This document shows positions 8,473 to 19,249 of a stretch of DNA of 64,000 bases, piece by piece. Below the pieces are notes generated by a model, which had not been told where the DNA came from, did not search any database, and worked only from the letters and a program-made list of their open reading frames with translations. Source of the stretch: Mycobacteriaceae bacterium (GTDB taxonomy: Bacteria > Actinomycetota > Actinomycetes > Mycobacteriales > Mycobacteriaceae); assembly GCA_019749805.1 (NCBI GenBank), contig JAIEPH010000007.1, positions 62,001-126,000 on the forward strand, written 5' to 3'. The translations under genes and the position numbers were made by a program. The first letter of the stretch is position 1; each line of letters begins with the position of its first letter.

Positions 8473-9729
8473 TCACCTTTCCAATAGCTCGGGCTGTTGC
8501 AGTAATTCGTTGATCGCGGCGAGGAACAACGCCCCACGGTGTCCATCGCTGGCTCGGTGATCAGCCGCCAAGGTGACCTGCACGGTCGTGGCGATGCGGA
8601 TGCCGCCGTCGATCGCCACCACCCGCTGTGCCGGCTTGCCGAATCCCACCAGCGCCACCTGCGGCGGGTAAATCACGCCGAAAACCGTGGCGACTCCCTG
8701 GTCGCCGAGATTGGTCACGGTGATGGTGGGATCGGACATCTCCGAACTGCGCAACGAGAACGTCCTGGCGCGAGCCACCAGATCCGTGAGGTCGGCCATC
8801 AGCTCGTCGACCTTACGGTCGGCGACGTCGTGGATCGCCGGAGCCACCAGCCCGCCGCCCCGTAGCGAAATCGCCACACCGACATGGACATTCGGCGCAG
8901 GTTCGAAGCCCTCATCACGCCAGAAGCCGCTGAATTCGCCGAATCGTTGGGCGGCGAGCGCGACTGACTTGAGCTGCAGAACGGCCGGCAGCACCCGCTC
9001 GGTGATGGGGCGCTGCGCGTTACGCTCGGCCAGCCAGTCCAACGCCGGGTCCATCACGATTTCGTCGGCGAGGTAGTAGTGCGGAATCTCCCGTTTGGAC
9101 CGGCTCATCGCCGCCGCGATGGACCTGCGCATCTCGGTGCCGCGTTTGGCTGCAAGCTCTTTCGGTGACACTGATGCCGTGGGTGTCGCGACGGTTTTCG
9201 GAGCTTCTGGTCTGGCTGACTCGATGTGGGCTGCGGCATGTTCGACATCGTTGATGGTGACGGCCCCTTGCGGGCCGGTGCCGGTCACGTGATCGACGTC
9301 GACTCCCAGCGATGCCGCGAGTCGACGCGCCGCGGGCGACACCCAGCGACGACGATGCTCGAAGGGCGGCGCCGGCGAGGGCGCGGGAGCCGCCGGGGCG
9401 ACCGAGTCGAGTACGGGTTCGGCGGTCGGTGTCGGCGGAACCGGTTCGACAACCGTTGTCACGGCAGGCGGCGGTGTCTGTTCCACGGAATCGCCAGGGG
9501 CCACCAACCGCGCCAACGGTGTTCCGACCTGGACGGTTTGGCCGAGCGGCACCAACAGTTCTGCGACGGTGCCTTCCTGCCAGCACTCCACCTCGACCGC
9601 AGCTTTGGTGGTCTCGACCACTGCGACCACCTGGCCGCGGGTGATGGAGTCGCCCGGTTTGACGAGCCACTCGTTGAGAGTGCCCTCGTCCATGTCCGAG
9701 CCGAGGGCCGGCATCTTGAACTCGATCAT
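8473..9729 (-). CDS. pdhC: Dihydrolipoamide acyltransferase (E2) of a 2-oxoacid dehydrogenase
   Basis: 418 aa. It has an N-terminal lipoyl domain (lipoylated Lys42 in [12 protein letters not shown]), a Pro/Ala-rich linker, a peripheral subunit-binding domain ([15 protein letters not shown] then [14 protein letters not shown]) and a C-terminal acyltransferase core with the active-site motif DHRASDG near the end. ATG 9729 overlaps the E1beta stop (ATGA); longer upstream reading in the same frame overlaps E1beta and lacks homology. It transfers the acyl group from lipoamide to CoA. The acyl specificity cannot be read from sequence: pyruvate or acetoin is more likely than branched-chain acids because of the E1alpha type. 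No E3 is encoded nearby, so the housekeeping enzyme would be shared. Confidence 0.9.
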   Translation of the reverse strand: MIEFKMPALGSDMDEGTLNEWLVKPGDSITRGQVVAVVETTKAAVEVECWQEGTVAELLVPLGQTVQVGTPLARLVAPGDSVEQTPPPAVTTVVEPVPPTPTAEPVLDSVAPAAPAPSPAPPFEHRRRWVSPAARRLAASLGVDVDHVTGTGPQGAVTINDVEHAAAHIESARPEAPKTVATPTASVSPKELAAKRGTEMRRSIAAAMSRSKREIPHYYLADEIVMDPALDWLAERNAQRPITERVLPAVLQLKSVALAAQRFGEFSGFWRDEGFEPAPNVHVGVAISLRGGGLVAPAIHDVADRKVDELMADLTDLVARARTFSLRSSEMSDPTITVTNLGDQGVATVFGVIYPPQVALVGFGKPAQRVVAIDGGIRIATTVQVTLAADHRASDGHRGALFLAAINELLQQPELLER

Positions 9730-10706
9730 GAGGACTGGCCGAACAGCGACTTCACTGCCGCGACGATCTTGTCCTTCTGCGGCAGCGCCGCCTCCTCGAG
9801 GTGCTTGGGGTAGGGAATGGGCACTTCCTCGGTACACACTCGAGAGATCGGCGCGTCGAGGTCGTAGAACGCGTTCTCCACGATGCGCGCGCTGATCTCG
9901 CCGGCGAGGCTCCCGGTGCGCCATGCTTCGTCGACCACCACGACTTTGTGAGTCTCGCGTACCGAGGCGAGGATGGTGTCGTCATCGAGCGGGCGCAGCA
10001 CCCGTAAATCGATCACCTCACAGTCGATTCCGGCTAGGGACAGTTCGTCAGCGGCGTCGAGCGCCTTCGGCAGGCAGCCGCCGTACGCGATCACCGTGAC
10101 GTCCTTACCGGCCCGCCGAACCACGGCACGGTCGATATCGGTGGGCGTAAGAGTTTCGATGTCTATCGAGGTGTTGTACAACTGCACGTGCTCGAAGATG
10201 ATCACGGGGTCCGGATCGGCCAGCGCGGTGGGCAGCATCCCGTAGGCGTCGGCCACCGTCGCCGGGGCCACCACCTTGATTCCGGGGATGTGGGCGTACC
10301 AGCCCTCCAGGCTGTGGGAGTGCTGTGCGGCCAGTTGGCGTCCCGCTCCGGTCGCCATCCGGACCACCAGCGGGACCGAGAACTGGCCGCCGGACATATG
10401 CCGCAGCGACGCAGCGGTATTCACGATCTGGTCCAGCGCCAGCAGACTGAAGTTGACCGTCATCACCTCGACGATCGGGCGCAATCCGCCCAGTGCGGCT
10501 CCGATTCCGATACCCACGAAGCCGAGCTCCGACAGTGGGGTGTCACGCACCCGCTCCGGGCCGAACTCCTCCAACAGGCCCTTGGACACCGCATAGGTGC
10601 CTCCGTAGGCACCGACGTCCTCACCCATCAGCACCACCCGCGGATCGGCGAGCATGGCGTCACGAATGGAATCGTGCACCGCGGTGCGGTATGCCGTTTT
10701 GCTCAT
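9726..10706 (-). CDS. pdhB: 2-oxoacid dehydrogenase E1 beta subunit (pyruvate/acetoin type)
   Basis: 326 aa, the usual length. It carries typical E1beta text: [20 protein letters not shown] near the N-terminus, [19 protein letters not shown], and [19 protein letters not shown]. It forms the alpha2beta2 thiamine-diphosphate-dependent E1 with the upstream gene. It overlaps E1alpha and E2 by ATGA at both ends, ensuring equimolar synthesis. ATG 10706 is chosen because the longer frame merely runs antiparallel-free into the E1alpha coding region. Confidence 0.92.
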   Translation of the reverse strand: MSKTAYRTAVHDSIRDAMLADPRVVLMGEDVGAYGGTYAVSKGLLEEFGPERVRDTPLSELGFVGIGIGAALGGLRPIVEVMTVNFSLLALDQIVNTAASLRHMSGGQFSVPLVVRMATGAGRQLAAQHSHSLEGWYAHIPGIKVVAPATVADAYGMLPTALADPDPVIIFEHVQLYNTSIDIETLTPTDIDRAVVRRAGKDVTVIAYGGCLPKALDAADELSLAGIDCEVIDLRVLRPLDDDTILASVRETHKVVVVDEAWRTGSLAGEISARIVENAFYDLDAPISRVCTEEVPIPYPKHLEEAALPQKDKIVAAVKSLFGQSS

Positions 10707-11679
10707 CGAAGCGCCTCCGCCGTCGCAGGTGTCATCACGTCGCGGCTGAGATCCTCCACGGACTCCCAGGTCCCGGCCTCGGCATAGGCCACCGCGTCGT
10801 CCAGTTCCTCTTCGGCGGAGCGGCGGATCGCGGCGATGTCGTCGTCGGTGAGCGCGCGGTCGGCCAGGCATCGCTCGGTGAAGGTGCGGATCGGGTCACG
10901 CTCCTTCCAGCGTTCGACCTCACCCTTGCTGCGGTACAACTCGGGATCGAACATCGAATGCGGGCGGAACCGATATGTCCGGAACTCCAGGAAGAACGGA
11001 CCGCCACCGTTGCGGACGTGGTACACGGCCTCCTGGGTTGCGGCACGGCAAGCCAGCACGTCCATGCCGTCGACCGCCAGCGCCGGTATCCGGTATGACG
11101 ACGCTTTCGCGGTCATGTCCGTCTGCGACTGCTCCACCGCGATGGCAGTCCCCATCGCATAGAAGTTGTTCTCGCAGCAGAACAGCACGGGCAACTGCCA
11201 GAGTTCGGCGAGGTTCAGCGATTCGTGAAAGGCGCCTTCGGCCACCGCACCCTCGCCGAAGTAGCAGGCGGTAACCCGTGGCTTGCCCAGCTGCTTATCG
11301 GCCAGCGCGAGGCCTACCGCCAGTGGGAGGCCGCTGCCGACGATCGCGTTGCCGCCGTAGAAGCGGGTGCGCGCGTCGAACAAGTGCATCGAGCCGCCGC
11401 GCCCGCGGGAGCAACCCTCCTGCTTGCCGAACATCTCGGCCATGATTCTGGTCATCGGGACACCCCGGAGCAGGGCGTGCGCATGATCGCGGTAGGTGGC
11501 CACCACCGCATCCTCGGCTTCCAGCATCCGCAGCGACCCCGCGGCCACCGCCTCTTCACCGACGTAAAGGTGGAGGAATCCGCGGATCTTGGCCGCGCTG
11601 TAGAGCTCAGCGCACTTCTCTTCCATCAGGCGCACCCGCACCATGTCCGACAGCAGCGCTGTCGCCGTGTCGTGGTCGA

Positions 11680-11683
<4 letters not shown>
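10703..11683 (-). CDS. pdhA: 2-oxoacid dehydrogenase E1 alpha subunit (pyruvate/acetoin type)
   Basis: 326 aa. The text [20 protein letters not shown] followed by [14 protein letters not shown] is characteristic of the pyruvate/acetoin E1alpha class rather than the branched-chain class. The thiamine diphosphate motif is present as [17 protein letters not shown] then CENN; the usual GDG reads GEG. It overlaps the synthetase gene upstream and E1beta downstream by four bases each. Within a dormancy-type island it may be a hypoxia-specific complex rather than the housekeeping one; mycobacteria usually use AceE for pyruvate. Confidence 0.9.
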
Positions 11684-13457
<1,774 letters not shown>

Positions 13458-13461
<4 letters not shown>

Positions 13462-13724
13462 GGCAGGTCCGATGAGCCCGGTGGCGGGAGGACACCGTCG
13501 CGGACGGCCGGACCGATATTGGCCATCACGCGTTCCAGCAGAAGGTCGTAGGAGTAGCCGTCGGTCAGGAACGCGGAGGCCTCGTGATGCCGAAGATAGG
13601 CTTCGATCCGTCGGTCGATCGGCCAGTCGGAATAGATCTGACTGGCGAATTCGGATCGCAGGAACCGACAAGCGACGGCGTCGAGATTCTCGGCAGTCCG
13701 CTCGGCGGGCTCGGTCGGCGTCAT
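13458..13724 (-). CDS. Conserved small protein of unknown function, 88 aa
   Basis: 88 aa, acidic and helical, beginning [17 protein letters not shown] and ending [12 protein letters not shown] 13724 has a strong RBS (GGAGG, 7-11 nt upstream), and the stop overlaps the GTG of the synthetase. It is therefore the first gene of the acs-pdh-ACP operon. The text FRLRSE-like and [20 protein letters not shown] shows no motif I can assign. It could be a regulator or subunit of the complex; no function is claimed. Confidence 0.7.
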
Positions 13725-13859
13725 GTGCAACCTCCGGTCATGTTTCGCGTCCTCATCTTTTTCGAGCCGCCTTCGCGGCACTAGAGACGAAAGTCACCAA
13801 CGCCGCGTCTGTGTTCCCCCGACGACGAACGGTTCTGCACCGCGCGAACGGGAGTTCAT

Positions 13860-13904
13860 ATGCCATAAGTCCTCCCGTTATTGGTCCGGTCGGCCCTTCC
13901 GGCC
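13860..13904. promoter_or_regulatory. Cluster of DosR-like palindromes between divergent genes
   Basis: Three overlapping candidates: AGGACTTATGGCAT (minus strand, 13860-13873), GGTCCGGTCGGCCC (13883-13896) and the palindrome CGGCCCTTCCGGCC (13891-13904). The second ends 36 nt before the Ddn-like gene at 13933. The minus-strand operon starts 135 nt away at 13724. They probably serve both directions. Confidence 0.45.
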
Positions 13905-13932
13905 AGGTGAGGTGGGCGACGAACATCGGGAC

Positions 13933-14337
13933 ATGCTGACCGAAACGCCGCCCATCAGGAACGCAGTGCGCAGCTTCAACAAGCACGTGCTCAATCCGGC
14001 GATGATGCACCTGGCAGGTCGCAGGCATTGGTATGCGGCAGTCATACGCCATACCGGGCGTCGGTCGGGACGCCACTACGCGACACCGGTGGTTGCCGAC
14101 CGGGTGGTGAATGGATTCATCGTTCCCCTGCCGTACGGAACGGACGTCGACTGGTTGCGCAATGTGCAGGCCTCCGGGGAAGCCGCCATCTCGATAGGCG
14201 GCCACACGTATGACGTCGTCGAACCCGAAGTCATCGACGCGGCAACAGCAGGTCCTCAACTTCCGCCGCGGCGTCGACGAGTCTTCCAGGCATTCGGAAT
14301 CGAGCACTTCCTCACAGTGAATGCGGTTAGGAGCTGA
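13933..14337 (+). CDS. Ddn-like deazaflavin (F420)-dependent nitroreductase family protein
   Basis: 134 aa of the DUF385/Ddn split-barrel family: RNAVRSFNKHVLNPAM at the start, then TGRRSGRHYATPVVADRV and FIVPLPYGTDVDWLRNV. The last stretch is the hallmark of F420-binding Ddn relatives (GxxxDWxxN). Such enzymes use reduced F420 to reduce quinones or nitro compounds at the membrane. ATG 13933 is chosen from the start of homology; upstream in-frame sequence crosses the DosR-like cluster. Substrate unknown. Confidence 0.85.
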   Translation: MLTETPPIRNAVRSFNKHVLNPAMMHLAGRRHWYAAVIRHTGRRSGRHYATPVVADRVVNGFIVPLPYGTDVDWLRNVQASGEAAISIGGHTYDVVEPEVIDAATAGPQLPPRRRRVFQAFGIEHFLTVNAVRS

Positions 14338-14341
14338 CATC

Positions 14342-14944
14342 GTGGTGGAATGTCCTCAGGGCCACCAGAACCCGGCCGGGTGGCAGTTGTGCGGAGAATG
14401 CGGTAGCTCGATCGAGGCGACGCCGGAACCCGCCCGTGACGTCTGGTACCGGGCGAAATGGGCCATCGTTGGGGCGAGTGTCCTCGCAGTCGTTGCGCTG
14501 TCGTCCGCCATCGTCACGTTGACGGTGACGGGTGGCGACGGGCAAGCCGACCGTTCGGCGCCGGAATCAGCCGACCCGACGACCATTCTGGAATGGTGGG
14601 CACAAGCACGTGAACCCTTCACCGATCTACAGAATTCTCTTGCTGACGCGCAGCATGCGTTGGTGAACGTCGACCGCTCGGCGATGGACGATGCATGTCG
14701 GCAGATGCATGACACCGCGGCGGTCGACCTTCCGGTGCATCTGCCGGCACCGAGACCAGAGCTGACTAGCGAGCTGGAGGCCGCGACCGAGGATGCTCAT
14801 GCGGCCGCGCACATGTGTCTGTCGGTGTTGGCAAGGTCTACGAACAGTTATGACGGCGAATTTCCCGTCGACGTCGAGCAGGCAGACAAGCACCTGCTAG
14901 CGGCACAGGAACTGGTTCGCAAGGCCCTGGTCGGAATCCCGTAG
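14342..14944 (+). CDS. Zinc-ribbon single-pass membrane protein
   Basis: 200 aa. An N-terminal zinc ribbon (CPQGHQ then LCGECG, four metal ligands C, H, C, C) is followed by one transmembrane helix at about residues 40-62 (AIVGASVLAVVALSSAIVTL) and an extracytoplasmic helical domain of about 135 residues. GTG 14342, with GGAG 8 nt upstream, is preferred to ATG 14321, which lies inside the Ddn-like gene. The start is close to the Ddn stop, so they are co-transcribed. The family recurs in mycobacteria without known function. Confidence 0.75.
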   Translation: MVECPQGHQNPAGWQLCGECGSSIEATPEPARDVWYRAKWAIVGASVLAVVALSSAIVTLTVTGGDGQADRSAPESADPTTILEWWAQAREPFTDLQNSLADAQHALVNVDRSAMDDACRQMHDTAAVDLPVHLPAPRPELTSELEAATEDAHAAAHMCLSVLARSTNSYDGEFPVDVEQADKHLLAAQELVRKALVGIP

Positions 14945-14956
14945 CCCCTGCGATCG

Positions 14957-15748
14957 TCAGTGCCGTACGACGAGCACCGAAGCCGCCCTCCGGTGAAAGA
15001 GAGGGTGCCCCCGGGGGCCGAGAATCTGCGTCACCTCATCGGCGCGCGAACCGCCGATCACGGCGAGTTGGACCCATTCATCATGCTTCTTGAGGAACCG
15101 GGCGACATCGGCCCCGTCGGATACAGGGTAGACGTGGACGTCGGGATAGCGTCCCTTCCATTGCGCGACAATGTCCTCCAGACCGTCCCGACCACCGAGC
15201 ATCAGAACCGGTGTCTGACGCAGCCGTGCCTCACCCATCGCAGTCTCGATCACCGACTCGTTGTCGATTTCATCGGTCACCGCCACGACTATCCAGCGAA
15301 TGTCGACCTCGTCGCGCGGTATCTCGTCCTGTGGACGGATGATCGCGACCGGACACTGCGCCTTCTCGGCGAGCTCGGTGGCGATTGACCCTAGTATCGC
15401 CCGCGCCGACCGGCCGATACCGACCGAGCCGACACAGATCATGTCGGCAGACTGTGACTCCTCGATCAGGTTGAAAGCCGTTGGCCCTGAGAGGATTGCG
15501 GTCTCTACCTTGACGGGTCGACCCGTGGCCTCGACAGCGTCCTGCGCCGCGCGAATCGAGGCTTCTGCGTGGTGCATGTCGGCGTAGTAGTCCTCGGCAG
15601 TGGGGTGAGTAGCCTTCGTCACGCACACGAGGCGCAGTGGCACACTTCGGGCGATCGCCTCGTCAACGGCCCACAGCGCGGCGTTGATAGCTGTGCCCGA
15701 GCCGTCGATTGCGGCGACAACCGACGGGGGGGAGGCGCTTTCAGTCAT
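14957..15748 (-). CDS. Universal stress protein, tandem UspA domains
   Basis: 263 aa with two UspA domains. The first has an intact motif (GSVGIGRSARAILGS). The second is degenerate (GGSRADEVTQILGPRGH). The arrangement and the start SVVAAIDGSGTAINAALWAVDEA parallel the USP at 1030-1851 (HAVHAALWAVDEA), marking a second USP subtype. It converges with the zinc-ribbon gene (12-nt gap) and diverges from the MgtE-like gene, each with its own DosR-like box. Confidence 0.9.
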   Translation of the reverse strand: MTESASPPSVVAAIDGSGTAINAALWAVDEAIARSVPLRLVCVTKATHPTAEDYYADMHHAEASIRAAQDAVEATGRPVKVETAILSGPTAFNLIEESQSADMICVGSVGIGRSARAILGSIATELAEKAQCPVAIIRPQDEIPRDEVDIRWIVVAVTDEIDNESVIETAMGEARLRQTPVLMLGGRDGLEDIVAQWKGRYPDVHVYPVSDGADVARFLKKHDEWVQLAVIGGSRADEVTQILGPRGHPLFHRRAASVLVVRH

Positions 15749-15809
15749 CGTGCACTCCTATTTGCAGTTGATGTATCAAACGCTATTGAGTTCCGCCGCC
15801 CGACCGGTG

Positions 15810-15823
15810 GGGCACTAGGTCCC
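15810..15823 (-). promoter_or_regulatory. DosR-like box
   Basis: Read on the minus strand: GGGACCTAGTGCCC, 61 nt before the USP start at 15748, matching the left half-site of the core perfectly. Confidence 0.5.
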
Positions 15824-15830
15824 TCAGTGT

Positions 15831-15844
15831 TGGACATTGGTCCT
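15831..15844 (+). promoter_or_regulatory. DosR-like box
   Basis: TGGACATTGGTCCT, about 10 of 14 to the core, 53 nt before the MgtE-like start at 15898. It lies only 7 nt from the box of the divergent USP. Confidence 0.45.
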
Positions 15845-15897
15845 CAACACGGCTGCAGGCAGTCCGGAGGCGAACCCGGTCTGTAGCGTCAGTTGCC

Positions 15898-16881
15898 ATG
15901 GTCACTGATGTCACAACCGATTTCGGCGGTCTGCCGGAGACGGCGTTGTCGCACGCCTACACGGAGATACCGAAGGCGTCACCGGACGATCTGGTCGGCA
16001 CCACGCTGGAACGAATGCGCGGCCGACGCTTCGACAGTGCTGCCGCCGTGGCGGTTCTCGATGAAGATCGTCTCGTGGGTGTCGCGACCATTGAGCAGAT
16101 GTTTGCGGCGGACAACGACGCGTTGTTGCGTGATGTCATGGACCGGCAGCCGCCCGTGGTGACGCCGGACACCGACCAAGAGCGCGCCGCCTGGCAGGCG
16201 GTGCACGATAACGAGCCTGGTCTCGCGGTGGTCGACGAGCATGGGCGGTTCTATGGGCTGATTGCCCCGCAGCAGCTGCTCGCTGTCCTGCTACATGAAC
16301 ACGACGAAGACATGGCACGACTGGGCGGGTTTCTGCATACGGTCGAGTCGACCAGAAGGACAACACTCGAGACGGTCACCAGGCGGTTGTGGCACCGCCT
16401 GCCATGGCTGGTGGTCGGGTTGATCGGTGCGATGGTGTCGGCGGGGCTGATGGCCGCCTTCGAAGACCAACTCAACGCCGTGCTGGCGGTTGCGTACTTC
16501 GTGCCTGGGATCGTCTATCTGGCTGATGCCGTTGGCACGCAATCGGAAACGGTCGCGATCCGCGGTCTGTCGGTCGGTGTGGGCATTCGTCGCATCCTGG
16601 CTCCGGAAAGCCTTACGGGTCTGATCGTCGGCATATTGCTCGGCCTGCTCATGCTGCCGGTGGTGGCACTCATGACGAACGACTGGCGGCTCGCGGCTGC
16701 GGTCGCGCTCGCGGTGCTGGCCGCGAGCACGATCGCCACGGTGGTGGCCTTGATACTGCCTTGGTTGCTGCAGGCACTGGGCAAGGATCCCGCGTTCGGT
16801 TCAGGTCCGTTGGCCACCGTGATCCAGGATCTGTTGTCGATCGTGATCTACCTCGGGGCGGTCACCGTGTTGCTCGGCTGA
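15898..16881 (+). CDS. MgtE-type divalent cation transporter lacking the N domain
   Basis: 327 aa. Residues about 20-130 form a CBS pair (AVAVLDEDRLVGVATIEQ, GLAVVDEHGRFYGLI). Five hydrophobic segments follow, with the MgtE signatures YFVPGIVYLADAVGTQSET and DPAFGSGPLATVIQDLLS. The latter corresponds to the conserved Asp and Pro that gate the Mg2+ pore. The MgtE N domain is absent, so gating would rest on the CBS domains alone. It probably imports Mg2+ or Co2+. It has its own DosR-like box, divergent from a USP. Confidence 0.88.
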   Translation: MVTDVTTDFGGLPETALSHAYTEIPKASPDDLVGTTLERMRGRRFDSAAAVAVLDEDRLVGVATIEQMFAADNDALLRDVMDRQPPVVTPDTDQERAAWQAVHDNEPGLAVVDEHGRFYGLIAPQQLLAVLLHEHDEDMARLGGFLHTVESTRRTTLETVTRRLWHRLPWLVVGLIGAMVSAGLMAAFEDQLNAVLAVAYFVPGIVYLADAVGTQSETVAIRGLSVGVGIRRILAPESLTGLIVGILLGLLMLPVVALMTNDWRLAAAVALAVLAASTIATVVALILPWLLQALGKDPAFGSGPLATVIQDLLSIVIYLGAVTVLLG

Positions 16882-16886
16882 CTGCA

Positions 16887-16910
16887 CCCGGAGTCAGCGC
16901 TGACCCCGGG
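16887..16910. terminator. 24-bp near-perfect palindrome after the MgtE-like gene
   Basis: Left arm CCCGGAGTCAGC and right arm GCTGACCCCGGG, one mismatch, no spacer, 6 nt past the stop codon. It could be a terminator stem or a protein-binding palindrome; the next gene is 198 nt further on. Confidence 0.45.
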
Positions 16911-17032
16911 CCTGTAGTTTCGGCGCCGGCAATCGGCCGGGAAGACTGAAGCGCGCGCGACGATGGATGCGGTGCTCACGCGTCCCTGAGGTGATCGCGG
17001 CATCGCGTCAGAGGCCAACGCCTCCCCGCCGC

Positions 17033-17046
17033 GGGACTTCGGTCCC
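17033..17046 (+). promoter_or_regulatory. Strong DosR-like box for pfkB
   Basis: GGGACTTCGGTCCC matches the core at 12 of 14 positions and lies 62 nt before the pfkB ATG. M. tuberculosis pfkB (Rv2029c) is a known DosR regulon member, which supports the reading. Confidence 0.7.
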
Positions 17047-17108
17047 TACCGTCATGATCTGCGATGTAGTCGGATCAGAGTCGGCTCATGAAGCGAGGAG
17101 GCTGTGGC

Positions 17109-18062
17109 ATGGATTCGATCGTCACCCTGACGATGAACCCGGCGCTCGACATCACCGTGGCGGCCGAGGCCGTGCGTCCCACCAGCAAAATCCGCTGCTC
17201 ACGTGCTCGATACGATGCCGGCGGCGGAGGGATCAACGTGGCAAAGATCGCACACGTCCTGGGCGCGCCGGTATCGGCCGTTTTCCCTGCTGGAGGTGCC
17301 AGCGGTGACCTCGTCAGCCAGCTCGTCGCCGAGGCAGGTGTGCCATTTCGACGGATCGACATTGCCGAGCCCACGCGGGAGAGCCTCACCGTCGATGAGA
17401 CCGCCACTGGTCTGCAGTACCGGTTCGTGCTGCCGGGCCCTCGGCTGACTCCGTCCGAACAGGCCGGGTGCGTGAATCAGCTGCTTGTTGAGGCGGCCTC
17501 GGCACAATTCGTTGTCGCCAGCGGGAGTTTGCCGCCGGGTGCGCCTGCGGACTTCTACCAGCGAATCGCGGACGTGTGCGGTGAAGCCGGGGTCAGATTT
17601 GTCTTGGACACCTCGGGCGCCGGTCTACAACACGTCAATCGTGGTGTGTCTGTGCTCAAGGCAAGCGAACGCGAACTCCGCGAATACGTGGGACGCGACC
17701 TGACGACGGAAGCCGAACAGCTGGACGCCGCGCACGAACTTGTCGATTCCGGCCGCGCCGAGGCCGTTGTGGTGTCGCTAGGAGCTCAGGGCGCATTGCT
17801 TGCTACCCGGACCGAAAGCAGCCGATTCACCGCCATTCCGATGCGTGCGGTAAGCGGCGTTGGTGCGGGGGACGCGATGGTCGCCGGCATCACCGTCGGT
17901 CTGACTCGCGGATGGCCGTTGAGCACGGCGGTTCGTTTCGGCATGGCCGCCGGCGCGGCAATGCTGATGACCCCCGGTACCGCCGCGTGCACGCGCGCCG
18001 ACACCGAGCGGCTCTTCGAAATTGCTGAAGAGCCAGTAGAAGTCGCTGTCGTTTGCGGATGA
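17109..18062 (+). CDS. pfkB: 6-phosphofructokinase, PfkB family
   Basis: 317 aa ribokinase-fold sugar kinase. It starts SIVTLTMNPALDITVAAEAV, carries the substrate motif GGGGINVAKIAHVLG, and ends with the PfkB signature and catalytic base AVSGVGAGDAMVAGI (GAGD). It phosphorylates fructose-6-phosphate or tagatose-6-phosphate. ATG 17109 is fixed by GAGGAGG 7 nt upstream. A strong DosR-like box precedes it. Its stop overlaps the ATG of the broken HAD gene, so the two formed an operon. It probably supports glycolytic flux in hypoxia. Confidence 0.92.
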   Translation: MDSIVTLTMNPALDITVAAEAVRPTSKIRCSRARYDAGGGGINVAKIAHVLGAPVSAVFPAGGASGDLVSQLVAEAGVPFRRIDIAEPTRESLTVDETATGLQYRFVLPGPRLTPSEQAGCVNQLLVEAASAQFVVASGSLPPGAPADFYQRIADVCGEAGVRFVLDTSGAGLQHVNRGVSVLKASERELREYVGRDLTTEAEQLDAAHELVDSGRAEAVVVSLGAQGALLATRTESSRFTAIPMRAVSGVGAGDAMVAGITVGLTRGWPLSTAVRFGMAAGAAMLMTPGTAACTRADTERLFEIAEEPVEVAVVCG

Positions 18063-18262
18063 GTCTGTCGATCCCCGATTTGCACGGCGTGGTTGTTTCG
18101 ATCTCGACGGATTGATCACCGAAACCGCGTCGTTGACACGCCTGATCGCGGCGATCGCATGGTGTTGTCGCCGAACTCGCCGAATCGCTTGCTGCACTAA
18201 GCTTTCCGATCCGCTGCCGCGGGCGCCACAGGTATGTTCGGGTCAGCGTAACGCCCGCGAGG
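18059..18262 (+). pseudogene. Frameshifted, truncated HAD phosphatase/phosphomutase start
   Basis: The ATG overlaps the pfkB stop (ATGA) and encodes MSLSIPDLHGVV. A two-base shift then moves to the frame reading FDLDGLITETASLTRLI (18097 onward), the DxD motif I region of beta-phosphoglucomutase-like HAD enzymes. Joined, the text reads GVV-FDLDGLITETASL, a typical HAD start. Recognisable homology ends near 18165. A related HAD domain heads the OtsB1-type fusion at 30169. The rest of the 200-nt gap up to the next gene holds nothing else I can identify. Confidence 0.7.
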
Positions 18263-19144
18263 CTACGGTTGCCGCGCGACGATCACCGGCATGCGCGCTG
18301 ACTGAACCACCGCGGCGCTGACTGAGCCGAGGAGCATGCCGGAGAATCCGCCACGGCCGTGGCTTCCCACGACAACCAGCTGGGCCTGTTCCGAGTGCTC
18401 GACGAGCGTGCGGGCGGGGTGATCGCAGACCACAACGCGTCGGATGTTCACGTCGAGGTAGCTCTCCTGCCAGCCGGCCAGTCGCTCAGCGAGCGCTGCA
18501 TCCTCCGACGACTTCATCTCCAGCCAGTTCATGCCGAGAAAATCGCCCACCCCGAATTCGGTCCATGCGTGTAGGGCGATGAGGTCCACGCCTCTGCGTG
18601 ACGCCTCGTCGAACGCGATCGCGGTGGCCAGCTCGGACGCGGGGGAGCCATCAATCCCGACCAATACCGGCGCCTGCGCCGGATGCGGCATCAAGGGATC
18701 TTCGTCGTGAATGACCGCCACCGGACAGTGCGCGTGCTGTACTACGCCTGCGCTGACCGAACCGAGCAGATTGCCGATTGCACCGTGGCCGCGGCTACCG
18801 ACCACGACCATCGCCGCACCCTTCGACATATCGACGAGAGTGGGAACGGCGGTCGAGTAGTAGATCTCGGTTCGGACTTCCAAGGGGCCGGCGTCCCTCT
18901 GCACCGCTGCAACGACAGCCATCGCCTCGTCAACGGCCTCGTGGGCCCTCTGCTGTTGCCACTTTCCGATCCCGGTCGGCAGGGGTGTTTGGGACAACGA
19001 GCCGAGAACACTGCTGACGATGTGGACCAGGGTGAGCGGCGCGCCACGTATCGCGGCGTCCCGTGCGGCCCAGTCGACGGCAACCTTCGCGGCGGCCGAC
19101 CCGTCGACACCTACCACGATTTCCGGAGGAGCAATCGAAGACAT
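18263..19144 (-). CDS. Universal stress protein, tandem UspA domains
   Basis: 293 aa with two UspA domains of the [14 protein letters not shown] subgroup. Domain 2 has a perfect motif (GSHGRGGFSGMLLGS). In domain 1 the spacer has only eight residues (GSRGHGAIGNLLGS, G-2X-G-8X-G), a one-residue deletion in the nucleotide loop. ATG 19144 is chosen because the USP fold begins nine residues later and three DosR-like palindromes lie in 19180-19249. It diverges from the small gene at 19332. Confidence 0.9.
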   Translation of the reverse strand: MSSIAPPEIVVGVDGSAAAKVAVDWAARDAAIRGAPLTLVHIVSSVLGSLSQTPLPTGIGKWQQQRAHEAVDEAMAVVAAVQRDAGPLEVRTEIYYSTAVPTLVDMSKGAAMVVVGSRGHGAIGNLLGSVSAGVVQHAHCPVAVIHDEDPLMPHPAQAPVLVGIDGSPASELATAIAFDEASRRGVDLIALHAWTEFGVGDFLGMNWLEMKSSEDAALAERLAGWQESYLDVNIRRVVVCDHPARTLVEHSEQAQLVVVGSHGRGGFSGMLLGSVSAAVVQSARMPVIVARQP

Positions 19145-19179
19145 ACGGCACGTTAAGGCAGCAGCGCCAGTCCAGGCGT

Positions 19180-19193
19180 GAGTCTTTAGTCCC
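19180..19193 (-). promoter_or_regulatory. Strong DosR-like box
   Basis: Minus strand GGGACTAAAGACTC, 12 of 14 to the core, 35 nt before the USP start at 19144. Confidence 0.6.
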
Positions 19194-19201
19194 CACCCGT
19201 T

Positions 19202-19215
19202 CGGCCAAAGGGCCC
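19202..19215 (-). promoter_or_regulatory. DosR-like box, second copy
   Basis: Minus strand GGGCCCTTTGGCCG, separated by 8 bp from the first box, giving a centre-to-centre distance of 22 bp (about two helical turns), as expected for cooperative dimers. Confidence 0.5.
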
Positions 19216-19235
19216 CGCCCGACGCCTGGAGCCGA

Positions 19236-19249
19236 GGCCCCAAGGACCC
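19236..19249. promoter_or_regulatory. DosR-like box, third copy
   Basis: Reads GGCCCCAAGGACCC on the plus strand and GGGTCCTTGGGGCC on the minus. It is 82 nt before the plus-strand gene at 19332 and may serve either direction. Confidence 0.4.
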
